Below, piece after piece: positions 1 to 7,680 of a stretch of DNA of 64,000 nucleotides (positions are counted from its first letter, which is position 1; each line of letters opens with the position of its first letter). The stretch comes from Actinomycetospora lutea (lineage in GTDB: Bacteria > Actinomycetota > Actinomycetes > Mycobacteriales > Pseudonocardiaceae). Below the pieces are notes generated by a model. It did no database searches, was not told where the DNA came from, and saw only the letters and a program-made list of their open reading frames with translations. A program made the position numbers and the translations under genes. The DNA lies in contig NZ_JAQZAL010000016.1 of assembly GCF_028737205.1 (NCBI RefSeq), forward strand, positions 1-64,000. The letters run 5' to 3'.

Positions 1-106
1 GGATCGCCGCGATGCTCGCGCGGTCGAACGTCGCCGACTCGCGCAGGCCTCGTTCGACGGGGCTGTTCTGTCGGGTCGAGCTCCGCTCCGCTTCGTCTCC
101 CGGCAT
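1..106 (-). CDS. mgsC: N-methylglutamate synthase subunit C, glutamate-synthase-like (5' part only)
   Basis: Partial gene running off the left edge; 35 codons are visible. The ATG at 106-104 directly abuts the TAG stop of mgsB (107-109), so the two are translationally linked. The N-terminus ends in a segment reading RGLRESATFDRASIAAI, which is characteristic of FMN-binding glutamate-synthase-like proteins (GlxD/MgsC) just before the synthase domain. In the N-methylglutamate pathway this subunit carries the FMN and Fe-S synthase domain that forms N-methylglutamate from gamma-glutamylmethylamide and 2-oxoglutarate. The assignment depends on the short N-terminus plus the mgsA-mgsB context; the catalytic domain is outside the window. 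Confidence 0.75.
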   Translation of the reverse strand, partial: MPGDEAERSSTRQNSPVERGLRESATFDRASIAAI

Positions 107-823
107 CTAGTAGCTCCCCGAATGCTCGCTGGTGAAGTGGTACAGCGTCCGGCCCGACCCGTAGCGGCGGAACTCGTCGACGGAGTGCTCGAACCCGGCC
201 GCCGCGAGCAGTTCCGCCAGCTCGGCGCGGTGCTCGTCGCGCATCGGCTTCTCGACACAGTCCGCACCCAGGGTCCCGACACTGCCGCGCACGTAGATCC
301 GCGCCTCGTAGATCGAGTCGCCCAGCCCGTCGCCCACGTCGCCGCACACCACCAGGCGCCCGGCCTGCGCCATGAACGCGCCCATCGCGCCGATGTCGCC
401 GCCGACGACGATGTCGATCCCCTTCATCGAGATGCCGCAGCGCATCGACGCCCGGCCCTCGATCACCAGCAGGCCACCGCGCCCCGTGGCGCCGGCCGAC
501 TGCGACGCGTCGCCGCGGACGCGCACCGTCCCCGACATCATGTTCTCGGCGACCCCGTTGCCCGCCGAGCCGTCGACGACGATCCGGCCGCGCTGGTTCA
601 TCCCCGCGCAGAAGTAGCCCGCGTTGCCGCGGACGTGCACGTCGATCTCGTGGTTCACGCCCGCGGCGATCGAGTGCGCCCCCAGCGGGTTGAGCACCTC
701 GTAGGTCGCCGCGGTCGGCGCGTGCAGCTCGGCGTTGAGGGCCCGGACGCCCGTCTCGCGGAGGTCGACGGTGACGGGCTGCGGCACCCGCTCCTCGGCC
801 TCCGACCGGCTCAGCGCTGCCAT
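107..823 (-). CDS. mgsB: N-methylglutamate synthase subunit B, GXGXG beta-helix protein
   Basis: 238 residues, matching the stand-alone GXGXG domain found at the C-terminus of glutamate synthase large subunits. From about residue 50 to 190 it has the repeated short glycine-rich turns (GNAGYFCAGMNQRG, GGRGGLLVIEG, GDIGAMGAFMAQAG) of the right-handed beta-helix. Known role of the family: structural link between the amidotransferase and synthase parts. The gene overlaps mgsA by 13 nt and abuts mgsC, so the three encode a split glutamate-synthase-like enzyme. With gmaS and the sarcosine-oxidase-like genes across the divergent promoter, the best reading is N-methylglutamate synthase. A GlxC-type protein of unknown substrate is the alternative. 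Confidence 0.85.
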   Translation of the reverse strand: MAALSRSEAEERVPQPVTVDLRETGVRALNAELHAPTAATYEVLNPLGAHSIAAGVNHEIDVHVRGNAGYFCAGMNQRGRIVVDGSAGNGVAENMMSGTVRVRGDASQSAGATGRGGLLVIEGRASMRCGISMKGIDIVVGGDIGAMGAFMAQAGRLVVCGDVGDGLGDSIYEARIYVRGSVGTLGADCVEKPMRDEHRAELAELLAAAGFEHSVDEFRRYGSGRTLYHFTSEHSGSY

Positions 824-1704
824 GTGTAGACCTTGCCGGGGTCAGGCTCGGTGACGCGGGCCTCGCCGATGCCCGGGAGGTCGGCGAGCGCCCGGAACTC
901 CGAGGCCATCGCCACCCAGCGCGGGTGCTCGGCGATCACCGCGGGCTTGCAGGCGATCTCGTCGCGGACCACCGCGAAGCCCTCGTCGGTGGTGACGAGC
1001 AGCGTGTAGAAGCCGTCGAAGGTCTCCCCCAGCCGCAGGAGCGCCTTCTCGAGGTCGTCGCCCTCGGCCAGGCACGCCGCCACGAACCGGGCGCCGACCT
1101 CGGAGTCGTTCTCGGAGTCGAAGCTGACGCCCTGACGCATGAGGTCGCGGCGCACGGTGGCGTGGTTCGAGAACGAGCCGTTGTGCACCAGGCACTGGTT
1201 CGGGCCCACCGAGTAGGGGTGGCAGCCCTCGGGGATGATCGCCGACTCGGTGGCCATGCGCGTGTGCGCGAGCCCCTGCCAGCCGTGGACCTCGCGCAGG
1301 CCGTAGGTCACGGCGAGGTCCGACGGGTGCCCGACGCCCTTGTAGACGACGAGGTCGTCACCCCGCCCCACGACCAGGGACTCGGGGGCCGCCGCTGTGA
1401 TCGCGGCGGCCAGCGCCTCGGCGGCCACCGGCGCCGTGAGCACCGTGGTGTCGCCGACGCGGGTCGCGGTGACGGTCGGTCGCCCCGGCAGGAGGCCACC
1501 GACCGCGACGTCGAGGTCCCCCGGCGCGCGCAGCACCGACACCGCCGCGTGGCCGGGCGGGTTGCGTCGCTCGTCGCCGTAGACCGCGACCCCCACCGAG
1601 TCGGGCCCGCGCTCGGAGACACCGCAGAGCATGTCGTCGAGCAGCGCGCCGAGCATCGGGTGGAGCTCGGGATCGCGGAGGTGCAGACCGATGATGCCGC
1701 ACAT
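811..1704 (-). CDS. mgsA: N-methylglutamate synthase subunit A, class II glutamine amidotransferase-like
   Basis: 297 residues starting MCGIIG. Cys2 becomes the N-terminal nucleophile of class II (Ntn) amidotransferases after Met removal. Other family signatures are HTRMATES near residue 147, a CLVHNGSFSNH segment near 172 and an END motif (SENDSE) near 197. The domain would release methylamine or ammonia from a glutamyl amide and channel it to the synthase subunit. The start has AGGAAGG a few bases upstream. The gene lies 75 nt after the stop of the last permease-operon gene on the same strand, so read-through from the transporter genes is likely. Confidence 0.87.
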   Translation of the reverse strand: MCGIIGLHLRDPELHPMLGALLDDMLCGVSERGPDSVGVAVYGDERRNPPGHAAVSVLRAPGDLDVAVGGLLPGRPTVTATRVGDTTVLTAPVAAEALAAAITAAAPESLVVGRGDDLVVYKGVGHPSDLAVTYGLREVHGWQGLAHTRMATESAIIPEGCHPYSVGPNQCLVHNGSFSNHATVRRDLMRQGVSFDSENDSEVGARFVAACLAEGDDLEKALLRLGETFDGFYTLLVTTDEGFAVVRDEIACKPAVIAEHPRWVAMASEFRALADLPGIGEARVTEPDPGKVYTWQR

Positions 1705-1779
1705 GGGACTCAGCCTTCCTACGTCGGGAGAGGACCGGGTCGACCTACCGAGAGAGACCTTGAGCTGAAACTACGTTGC

Positions 1780-2049
1780 CTACGAGGAGACGTCGACCGG
1801 TGTCGCGTGCGCCCGGCGCACCGCCCACGTGTAGGCGTCGAACACGCTGACCGCGTACACGAACAGCCCGCCGGCCAGACGACCGACCAGCGAGATGTCC
1901 GGGCTTGTGAGGTTCCACGTGATCACGCCGAGCAGCAGCGTGTAGAACGCGAACATCAGCCCGCGCATCGGCAGGCGCAGCAGCACGTGCCCGCACCCCG
2001 GCAGCAGCACGGCGACGACCAGCACCGTCCACGGTCGGATCCGCATCAT
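1780..2049 (-). CDS. small membrane protein of the permease-mgs operon
   Basis: 89 residues beginning MMRIRPW, with about three hydrophobic segments (roughly residues 8-22, 29-46 and 56-75), so probably an integral membrane protein. I do not recognise a family. Its ATG overlaps the stop of the preceding gene in the ATGA style, which supports this start rather than a longer upstream reading. It is the last gene before mgsA. The position suggests a role with the APC permease, but this is inference from co-transcription only. Confidence 0.65.
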   Translation of the reverse strand: MMRIRPWTVLVVAVLLPGCGHVLLRLPMRGLMFAFYTLLLGVITWNLTSPDISLVGRLAGGLFVYAVSVFDAYTWAVRRAHATPVDVSS

Positions 2050-2729
2050 GACCTCGCCTCCACCACGACTCCCCCGGCCCGGTCGCCGACACGGCCGAGC
2101 ACCGCGACCGCCCCGGTGAGCGCCTCGGGGCGCAGGCGCGGGCGGTCGAACACCGCCCGCCGGGTCGACCGGTAGCTCGCCTGCTCGGCCTCGGCGACCC
2201 GCAGCACGACGCGCAGCCCGCCGCGGCCCACCGCGAGCTCCTTGGTCGCCGGATCGCCCAGCAGCTCGATCGCCGGCGCCAGGACCTCGGGCGACGGGGC
2301 CCGCCCCGGGCCCGCGCATGACACGCGGACCGGCCGGGGCACGCCCGCGGGCGGCGCCAGCTCGTGGGCGAAGCCGGAGTCGGGCGAGAAGAACTCGGTG
2401 CCCGTCGGCCGGAGCAGGACGTTGAGCGTGCCCGGGACGTCGAGCGCCCGGTGCACCACGACCTCGGCCCACAGCACCGGCAGCTTGCGCAGCGCGACCG
2501 CGTCGACGATCACCCGCAGGGTCACCGGCCACCCGTCGAGCCGCCCGGTGAGCACCGGGTAGCCGCCCCGCTCGCCGACCAGCCGGGCGTCGGCGAGCAG
2601 GGGCACGACGTCGGAGAACAGCGCCCACCGCTGGGCGGCGTCCGCGCGCCGCGCCCGCCGGTGCTGCACGGCGAGCGCGACGAGCCCGGCCGCGACGAGG
2701 ACGAGGACCCCGAGCGACGTCGGTGACAT
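2046..2729 (-). CDS. membrane-anchored protein of unknown function
   Basis: 227 residues. An N-terminal hydrophobic helix (about residues 5-20, SLGVLVLVAAGLVALAV) is followed by a soluble domain of about 190 residues with no motif I can name. The ATG overlaps the stop of the permease gene, and the 3' end overlaps the next small membrane gene by 4 nt, so it is embedded in the operon. The predicted layout is one membrane anchor plus a globular domain. The neighbours suggest that it accompanies the permease. Confidence 0.65.
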   Translation of the reverse strand: MSPTSLGVLVLVAAGLVALAVQHRRARRADAAQRWALFSDVVPLLADARLVGERGGYPVLTGRLDGWPVTLRVIVDAVALRKLPVLWAEVVVHRALDVPGTLNVLLRPTGTEFFSPDSGFAHELAPPAGVPRPVRVSCAGPGRAPSPEVLAPAIELLGDPATKELAVGRGGLRVVLRVAEAEQASYRSTRRAVFDRPRLRPEALTGAVAVLGRVGDRAGGVVVEARS

Positions 2730-4192
2730 CAGTACCCCTGCGGCCGCGGCAGGTCCGCGGTGAACTGCGCGCCCCGGCGGACGTACTTGTAGCGCCGCGC
2801 CACGAACCAGATCGAGGCCAGCAGGTAGAAGGCCAGGATCGAGAGCAGCGCGATGCCGTACCCGAGGAACGTCGCGAAGAAGACCACCGCCGAGAGCGCC
2901 AGCAGCGCGACCGCCGGGGCCGGGTGCAGCGGCAGCGTGTAGGCCCGCGCGATCGTGCCGAGGGGCCACAGCTTGCGGAACCGCATGAAGCTCGGCCCCA
3001 TGAAGCTGTACATCAGCAGGCCCGACAGGATCGAGAAGGTGATCACCGTCGAGAGCAGCGTCGGCTCGTCGAGCACCACCGGGAGCAGCGCGAACGCGAT
3101 CGCCACCGGCACGAGGAACACGATCGCCCGGAACGGCGTGTGGTACCGCGGGTGCACCGCGCCGAACCACTCCGGCAGGTAGCGGTCGCGGCCCATCGAG
3201 AACCACGCCCGCGAGGCGTCGTTGATGCAGCCGTTGGCCGACGCGAGCGTCGCGCACAGCGTGCCCAGCAGGAGCAGCACCACGAGGACGTCGTGCCCGG
3301 AGACGAGCGCGGCGTCGAACAGCGGGGTGATCGCCGTGCCGAGGTAGTGCCAGGGCAACGTCCCGGCGCAGACGTACCAGGTCAGCGACGCCGCGATGAT
3401 CAGTGTCATGATCCCGGCGAGGCTGCCCAGCGGGACCGACCGCGGCGCGGAGCGGCACTCCTCGGCGGCCTGCGCGGTGCCCTCGATGCCGAGGTAGAAC
3501 CACATGCCGAACTGGAAGGCGGCGATGACCCCGATCCAGCCGTAGGGCAGCGCGTTCGTCGCGTCGCCCGCGAGGCCCGCCAGGTCCATCTCGGCCGAGG
3601 GCGACCACGCCTGCAGGCCGACGAACAGCACCAGGATCGTCACGAAGGCGAACCCGGTGATCACGAGGTTGAGCGTCAGCGACGCGAACACCCCGCGGTA
3701 GTTGAGGAACGCCAGCGCGAGGATCGCGAGCACCGCGAACGGGTACGGCGAGAGCTCCTGCTCGCTGCCCAGCAACCCGGACAGGGCGGTGAGCAGCGAG
3801 CTCAGCACGTTGGCGTTCGCGGCCTCGAGCATCGTGTACGCGAGCGTCAGGTACAGGCCCACGTTGAACGCCATGAGCGGCCCGACCGTGTGCTTGGCCT
3901 GCGCGTACTGCCCGCCGGCCGCCGGGATCGCCGAGGTGACCTCGGAGTTGATCATGACGATGCACGTGTAGAGCAGGCCGACCACCCAGCAGGCGACGAG
4001 CGCGCCGTACATGCCGCCCTTCTCGACGGCGAAGTTCCAGCCCATGAACTCGCCGACGAGCACGATGCCGACGCCGAGGGCCCAGATGTGCATCGGGGCG
4101 AGCACCTTGCGCAGGGCGGGGCGCTCGGTCCCGGGTCCGTCGACGGTGCCCGCCGCCGCGGTCGGGGTGGGGGTGTCCTCGGTGGCGCTCAT
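2729..4192 (-). CDS. APC-superfamily amino acid/amine permease
   Basis: 487 residues with about twelve hydrophobic helices. The first helix region carries the APC-type glycine-rich break (GEFMGWNFAVEKGGMYGAL), most like ethanolamine and amino-acid/polyamine permeases, followed by INSEVTSAIPAAGGQYA in helix 2. It would import a small amine or amino acid by cation symport across the cytoplasmic membrane. The operon also contains mgsABC, so methylamine or a methylated amino acid is the natural substrate guess, although APC carriers are not the classic methylamine transporters. Both ends overlap neighbouring genes by 1-4 nt. The family call is firm; the substrate is inferred. Confidence 0.85.
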   Translation of the reverse strand: MSATEDTPTPTAAAGTVDGPGTERPALRKVLAPMHIWALGVGIVLVGEFMGWNFAVEKGGMYGALVACWVVGLLYTCIVMINSEVTSAIPAAGGQYAQAKHTVGPLMAFNVGLYLTLAYTMLEAANANVLSSLLTALSGLLGSEQELSPYPFAVLAILALAFLNYRGVFASLTLNLVITGFAFVTILVLFVGLQAWSPSAEMDLAGLAGDATNALPYGWIGVIAAFQFGMWFYLGIEGTAQAAEECRSAPRSVPLGSLAGIMTLIIAASLTWYVCAGTLPWHYLGTAITPLFDAALVSGHDVLVVLLLLGTLCATLASANGCINDASRAWFSMGRDRYLPEWFGAVHPRYHTPFRAIVFLVPVAIAFALLPVVLDEPTLLSTVITFSILSGLLMYSFMGPSFMRFRKLWPLGTIARAYTLPLHPAPAVALLALSAVVFFATFLGYGIALLSILAFYLLASIWFVARRYKYVRRGAQFTADLPRPQGY

Positions 4193-4371
4193 GCCGACCT
4201 CACCTCGGTGCCGTCATCGGCCGCCGGCGGGTCCTCGAGCGGATCCGGGGCGTTGACCAGCGACGACTCGTCGTGCTGCCGGCCGATCCGCAGCAGGTCG
4301 GTCACCAGCCAGATCGCGATGATGCCGCTGAGCACCCAGGCGATCAGTTCCACCACGGCCACGGCACTCAT
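4189..4371 (-). CDS. 60-residue single-helix membrane protein
   Basis: One N-terminal transmembrane helix (about residues 5-27, VVELIAWVLSGIIAIWLVTDLL) followed by a short acidic, Pro/Asp-rich tail. It overlaps both neighbours by 4 nt (ATGA), the spacing of tightly co-translated genes, which supports it being real despite its size. Small single-helix proteins next to permeases often act as assembly or regulatory subunits; here that is only inference. Confidence 0.6.
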   Translation of the reverse strand: MSAVAVVELIAWVLSGIIAIWLVTDLLRIGRQHDESSLVNAPDPLEDPPAADDGTEVRSA

Positions 4372-4820
4372 GGCTGCCTCCCCGGATCGGTGTCGTGCTC
4401 GGCGGGACCGAACCGCTCCTCGACGACCTCGCGGTACTCGCGGAACGAGACGCGGTAGACGAAGCCGAGGTAGAGCGCCAGCAGGACGACCGTGCCGAGC
4501 AGCGCCAGCACGTCGATCTCGTACTTGTCGTCGGCCGGCTGGTTGGCCTGCACGCCCGCGGAGATCGTGTCGAGGTCGGCGACCCCCGCGTCGATCATCT
4601 TCTGGTACTGGGTGCGCTCGCCGGGCGTCAGCGGCAGCTCGGCCAGGGGCCGGGTGTCGGCCGGCGCCTCGTCCTCGGCGCTGGTGATGTAGGTCGTGGC
4701 GAAGAGCGTCACGAAGATCAGGACCAGCACGACGACGGCGTCGAGGAGCTGGCCGCCCACCGACTGCTTCGGGGGCTCGTAGGGCGCCCGCGGCGGGGCG
4801 CCTCCCCGGTCCGCGGTCAC
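4368..4820 (-). CDS. two-helix membrane protein of the permease operon
   Basis: 150 residues. The first helix is at about 24-46 (LLDAVVVLVLIFVTLFATTYI) and the second at about 103-123 (VLALLGTVVLLALYLGFVY), separated by a polar loop of about 55 residues that includes TPGERTQYQKMIDAG. The loop contains no cysteine or histidine cluster. I chose the GTG at 4820 because it overlaps the upstream gene's TGA as GTGA; a much longer upstream reading in this frame is Arg-rich and looks spurious. No family is recognised. Confidence 0.6.
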   Translation of the reverse strand: MTADRGGAPPRAPYEPPKQSVGGQLLDAVVVLVLIFVTLFATTYITSAEDEAPADTRPLAELPLTPGERTQYQKMIDAGVADLDTISAGVQANQPADDKYEIDVLALLGTVVLLALYLGFVYRVSFREYREVVEERFGPAEHDTDPGRQP

Positions 4821-5128
4821 GACGTGCTCCGGGTGGCCTCGCGGGCGGCCCGCTGGGCGTCCAGGTTCTCGATGTCCGGGCGGTAGACCTGCTCGCGGGC
4901 CAGGCGGTAGCGGCGGATGAGGGCCGCCGCCGAGGCGGTGTTCAGGCCGCCGAGCAGGACGAGCGCGACGGCGAGCACCACGAACAGCCCCGTGCTCGGG
5001 ACGGTCGGGGCGGAGGCGATCAGCACGAAGACCAGCACCACCCACATCGCGACGGTCGCCCCGAGGGCGAGCAGACGGTCGCGGCGCAGGAGCACCGCGA
5101 TCCGGTCGTCGAGGCTCTTCATCGGCAT
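4817..5128 (-). CDS. two-helix membrane protein, first gene of the permease-mgs operon
   Basis: 103 residues beginning MPMKSLDDRIAVLL. Two hydrophobic helices lie at about 22-42 and 47-68, followed by a charged C-terminal tail. It is the first gene after the putative promoter at 5261-5291, so it heads the transcript that ends in mgsABC. Start at 5128, or at the second Met two codons in. No family recognised. Confidence 0.6.
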   Translation of the reverse strand: MPMKSLDDRIAVLLRRDRLLALGATVAMWVVLVFVLIASAPTVPSTGLFVVLAVALVLLGGLNTASAAALIRRYRLAREQVYRPDIENLDAQRAAREATRSTS

Positions 5129-5230
5129 GCCTCCTCATCCGGCGCACCGGCGTCACGAGCGGTCCGACGACGTCGTGCGTCGCACTCCGCGCTCCCAGGG
5201 TGGGCGCGGGTCGATGACGGTGTCCAGCTT

Positions 5231-5249
5231 TGGTCCGAAGTGAGGACCA
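5231..5249. promoter_or_regulatory. inverted repeat, candidate GntR operator
   Basis: Perfect 6-bp inverted repeat TGGTCC-gaagtga-GGACCA. TGGTC half-sites are typical of FadR-subfamily GntR operators. It lies just downstream of the candidate -10 box of the permease-mgs promoter, a position suited to repression. A related GGTCCnAAGT sequence lies at 6256-6265 before gmaS. Confidence 0.45.
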
Positions 5250-5260
5250 TGGACGAAGGG

Positions 5261-5291
5261 ACAATAGGAGACCCGCGCCACACCGTGTCAA
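5261..5291 (-). promoter_or_regulatory. candidate promoter of the permease-mgsABC operon
   Basis: On the minus strand TTGACA (5291-5286) is followed after 19 nt by TATTGT (5266-5261). The -35 hexamer is perfect and the -10 fits TAnnnT; the spacer is 1-2 nt longer than ideal. The sequence around the -35, GGGGTTGACAC, is repeated exactly before gmaS. Confidence 0.45.
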
Positions 5292-5322
5292 CCCCGTGTG
5301 AGACGGACAGGTCCCGAACGGG

Positions 5323-6135
5323 TCAGGCGGGCGACCACTCCGCGTCGACACCCGGGTCGACATCGGGGCCGCCCTCCGGGTCGGCGCCGGCGGCCCCGTC
5401 GGGGTCGTCGAGGTCGTCGGGGTCGTCGGGGTCGTCGGGGTCGCCGCCGCCGAACACGATCGCCCGCAGCTGGCGGCGGGCCCGCTCGAGGTGAGCCCGC
5501 ATGGCCTCGGCCGCCACGTCGGCGTCCCCGTCGCGGACCGCCTCGAAGATCGCCTGGTGGTCGCGCAGCGTCTCCTCGACCGGCTCGCGGAACGGCAGCA
5601 GGTCGCGCGGGCTGAACAGCTCGCCGCGGGCGGTCTCGACGGCGTCGGTGAGGCGCTCGTTGCCCGCGGCCCGCGCCAGCGCCACGTGGAACCGCGAGTC
5701 GGCCTGGCGGAACGCGGTGCGCCCGATGACGTCCCGCAGCGCCACGAGGGACTCCTGGATCGGGGCGAGCGTGGCCTCGGTCCGGCGCTGCGCGGCGAGC
5801 GCCGCGGTCTGCGTCTCCAGCGCGATCCGGAAGTCGACGATGTCGTCGATCTCGCCGGCCTGCTCGCGCATCCGGGCCCGCCACGCCTCGGCGGGCCGGC
5901 GCAGCTCGGTGACGTACGTGCCCCCGGTGGACCCCCGGCGGACCTCGACGTAGCCGTCCTCGCGCAGCTGCCGGATGGCCTCCCGGAGGCTGATCCGGGC
6001 GACGCCGAGCTGCTCGGCGAGCTCGCGTTCGGCGGGCAGGCGTTCCCCCGGGCTGACGTCGCCGCGGTGGATGCGCAGACGCAGGTGGTCGGCCACCGCC
6101 TGGGTCAGCGACGTGGAGGAGACCTGCCGGGCCAT
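5323..6135 (-). CDS. GntR-family transcriptional regulator, FadR subfamily
   Basis: 270 residues. N-terminal winged helix about residues 8-75 (PGERLPAERELAEQLGVARISLREAIRQL), then an all-helical FCD ligand domain with the usual metal-site pattern (FRIALE near 100, an FHVALARAAGN segment near 165, and DHQAIFEAV and AHLERAR further on). The last 50 residues are an acidic DPDD-repeat tail encoded by four 9-bp repeats. I start at MARQ (6135); a longer reading upstream has no support. It lies between the two arms of the N-methylglutamate cluster and probably controls both in response to a pathway intermediate, which is inference. Confidence 0.88.
   Translation of the reverse strand: MARQVSSTSLTQAVADHLRLRIHRGDVSPGERLPAERELAEQLGVARISLREAIRQLREDGYVEVRRGSTGGTYVTELRRPAEAWRARMREQAGEIDDIVDFRIALETQTAALAAQRRTEATLAPIQESLVALRDVIGRTAFRQADSRFHVALARAAGNERLTDAVETARGELFSPRDLLPFREPVEETLRDHQAIFEAVRDGDADVAAEAMRAHLERARRQLRAIVFGGGDPDDPDDPDDLDDPDGAAGADPEGGPDVDPGVDAEWSPA
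5404..5439. repeat. 9-bp tandem repeat in the GntR gene tail
   Basis: Four tandem copies of gtcgtcggg (one with a single change) encode a DPD/DDP run in the C-terminal tail of the GntR regulator. Such repeats readily change copy number in steps of three residues without breaking the frame. Confidence 0.8.
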
Positions 6136-6219
6136 GGCCCGACCGTACCGCGCCTGGTCACCCTGCGTGTCGGACCGAGATCGAGGGCCCGTGAGGAGCC
6201 CGGCGGCACTGTGACGGGG

Positions 6220-6265
6220 TTGACACCTTTCCCCGTTCCCGGTTGCCTCTCCAAAGGTCCTAAGT
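6220..6265 (+). promoter_or_regulatory. candidate promoter and operator of gmaS-mgdABCD
   Basis: TTGACA at 6220-6225 sits inside GGGGTTGACAC, identical to the element before the permease-mgs operon. No strong -10 is visible; TTGCCT at 6243-6248 has a 17-nt spacer. GGTCCTAAGT at 6256-6265 differs by one base from GGTCCGAAGT at 5232-5241. ACCTTT (6225-6230) and AAAGGT (6253-6258) form an additional spaced inverted repeat. Confidence 0.4.
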
Positions 6266-6308
6266 CCACACCTTGATCCGCCGTCGTCGCGGCAGAGGGA
6301 GGCCCGAC

Positions 6309-7670
6309 ATGGGCAGTACTGACACCGCACGCGACGAGCTGCGGGAACGTGCGCAGGCCGACGGCATCGAGTTCTTCCTGGCGATGTTCGTCGACCTGCA
6401 CGGCAAGCCGTGCGCGAAGGCGATCCCGTTCTCGTCGTTCGACCTGCTCATGGACGGCGGCGCCGGGTTCGCCGGCTACGCCGCGGGCGACCTCGGACAG
6501 TCGCCCGCCGACCCCGACGTCCTCGTCGTCCCCGACCCGCGCTCGTACACCCCGCTGCCGTGGAAGCCGGGGGTCGCGGTGCTGCACTGCGACCCGCACG
6601 TCGAGGGCAAGCCCTGGCCCTATGCGCCCCGCGTGATCCTGCAGCGCCAGCTCGCCGAGCTCGCGGACAAGCGCGGCTGGGTGTTCAAGACCGGCACCGA
6701 GCTGGAGTACAGCCTGCTGCGCCGCCGCGAGGACGGCACGCTCGATTTCGCCGACCCGCACGACACCGCGGCCAAGCCCTGCTACGAGGTCAAGGGCCTG
6801 ACGCGGATGTGGGACCATCTCTCCACCGTGTCGCGCCACCTCAACACGCTGGGCTGGGGCAACTACGCGAACGACCACGAGGACGGCACCGGCCAGTTCG
6901 AGAACAACTGGGAGTACTCGGACGCGCTCACCACCGCCGACCGCACGATCTTCTTCCGCTACATGGTGCACATGCTGGCGCACGACGCCGGCATGGTCGC
7001 CACGTTCATGCCCAAGCCGTTCAGCACCGTCACCGGCAACGGCCTGCACATCCACCAGAGCCTCTGGACGCAGGACGGCACGCCGCTGTTCGACGACGAC
7101 TCCGACGCCCTGGGCCTCTCGCCCACCGCGCGGCACTACCTGGGCGGGCTGATCGAGCACGGGCGCGCGGTCGCCGGGATCATCTGCCCGACGGTCAACT
7201 CCTACAAGCGCATCGGCGTCGGCGCCCCGACCTCGGGCTCGACCTGGGCGCCGGCCTACGTCGCCTACGGCGGCAACAACCGCACGGTGATGCTGCGCGT
7301 GCCCGAGGGCGGGCGCATCGAGCACCGCGGCGTCGACGGCTCGGCCAACCCCTACCTCGCCGCCACCGCGCTGCTCGCGGCGGGCCTCGACGGCATCGAC
7401 CGCGAGATCGACCCGGGTGCCTGCACCGACGACAACCTCTTCACCCTGCACACCGACGAGGTGCGCGCCCGGGGCATCAAGCACCTCCCGAAGACGCTCG
7501 ACCGCGCCGTCGAGGAGCTCGTCACCGACGACGTCCTGCGCGCCGCGCTCGGCAAGACCTCCGGCGGCGACTTCATCGACTACTACGCCGCGGTGAAGCA
7601 GCAGGAGTTCGACGAGTACCACGCGTCGGTGTCGGACTGGGAGGTCCGGCGCTACCTCACCCAGGCCTGA
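6309..7670 (+). CDS. gmaS: gamma-glutamylmethylamide synthetase (glutamine-synthetase-like, GlnT/GmaS type)
   Basis: 453 residues, the length of GlnT/GmaS-type synthetases. Glutamine-synthetase signatures are present: a substrate-site TGTELEY near 138, GNGLHIHQSLW near 250 (ATP-binding histidine), and NRTVMLRVPEGGRIEHRGVDGSANPY near 330 (the Arg cluster that binds glutamate). Expected reaction: glutamate + methylamine + ATP to gamma-glutamylmethylamide. An ordinary ammonia-using synthetase cannot be excluded from sequence, but the four sarcosine-oxidase-like genes 10 nt downstream and mgsABC across the promoter support the methylamine role. The ATG at 6309 follows an AGGGAGG ribosome-binding site. 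Confidence 0.85.
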   Translation: MGSTDTARDELRERAQADGIEFFLAMFVDLHGKPCAKAIPFSSFDLLMDGGAGFAGYAAGDLGQSPADPDVLVVPDPRSYTPLPWKPGVAVLHCDPHVEGKPWPYAPRVILQRQLAELADKRGWVFKTGTELEYSLLRRREDGTLDFADPHDTAAKPCYEVKGLTRMWDHLSTVSRHLNTLGWGNYANDHEDGTGQFENNWEYSDALTTADRTIFFRYMVHMLAHDAGMVATFMPKPFSTVTGNGLHIHQSLWTQDGTPLFDDDSDALGLSPTARHYLGGLIEHGRAVAGIICPTVNSYKRIGVGAPTSGSTWAPAYVAYGGNNRTVMLRVPEGGRIEHRGVDGSANPYLAATALLAAGLDGIDREIDPGACTDDNLFTLHTDEVRARGIKHLPKTLDRAVEELVTDDVLRAALGKTSGGDFIDYYAAVKQQEFDEYHASVSDWEVRRYLTQA

Positions 7671-7680
7671 GAGGACCTCG

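Noticed and set aside
2723-4687. Long plus-strand reading frame of about 650 residues opposite the permease
   Set aside because: Arg/Glu/Gln-rich shadow of the real minus-strand permease, as expected at this GC content; no domain or membrane pattern.
5404-5439. CRISPR or other array-like repeat
   Set aside because: Units are 9 bp, without spacers, and lie within a coding sequence.
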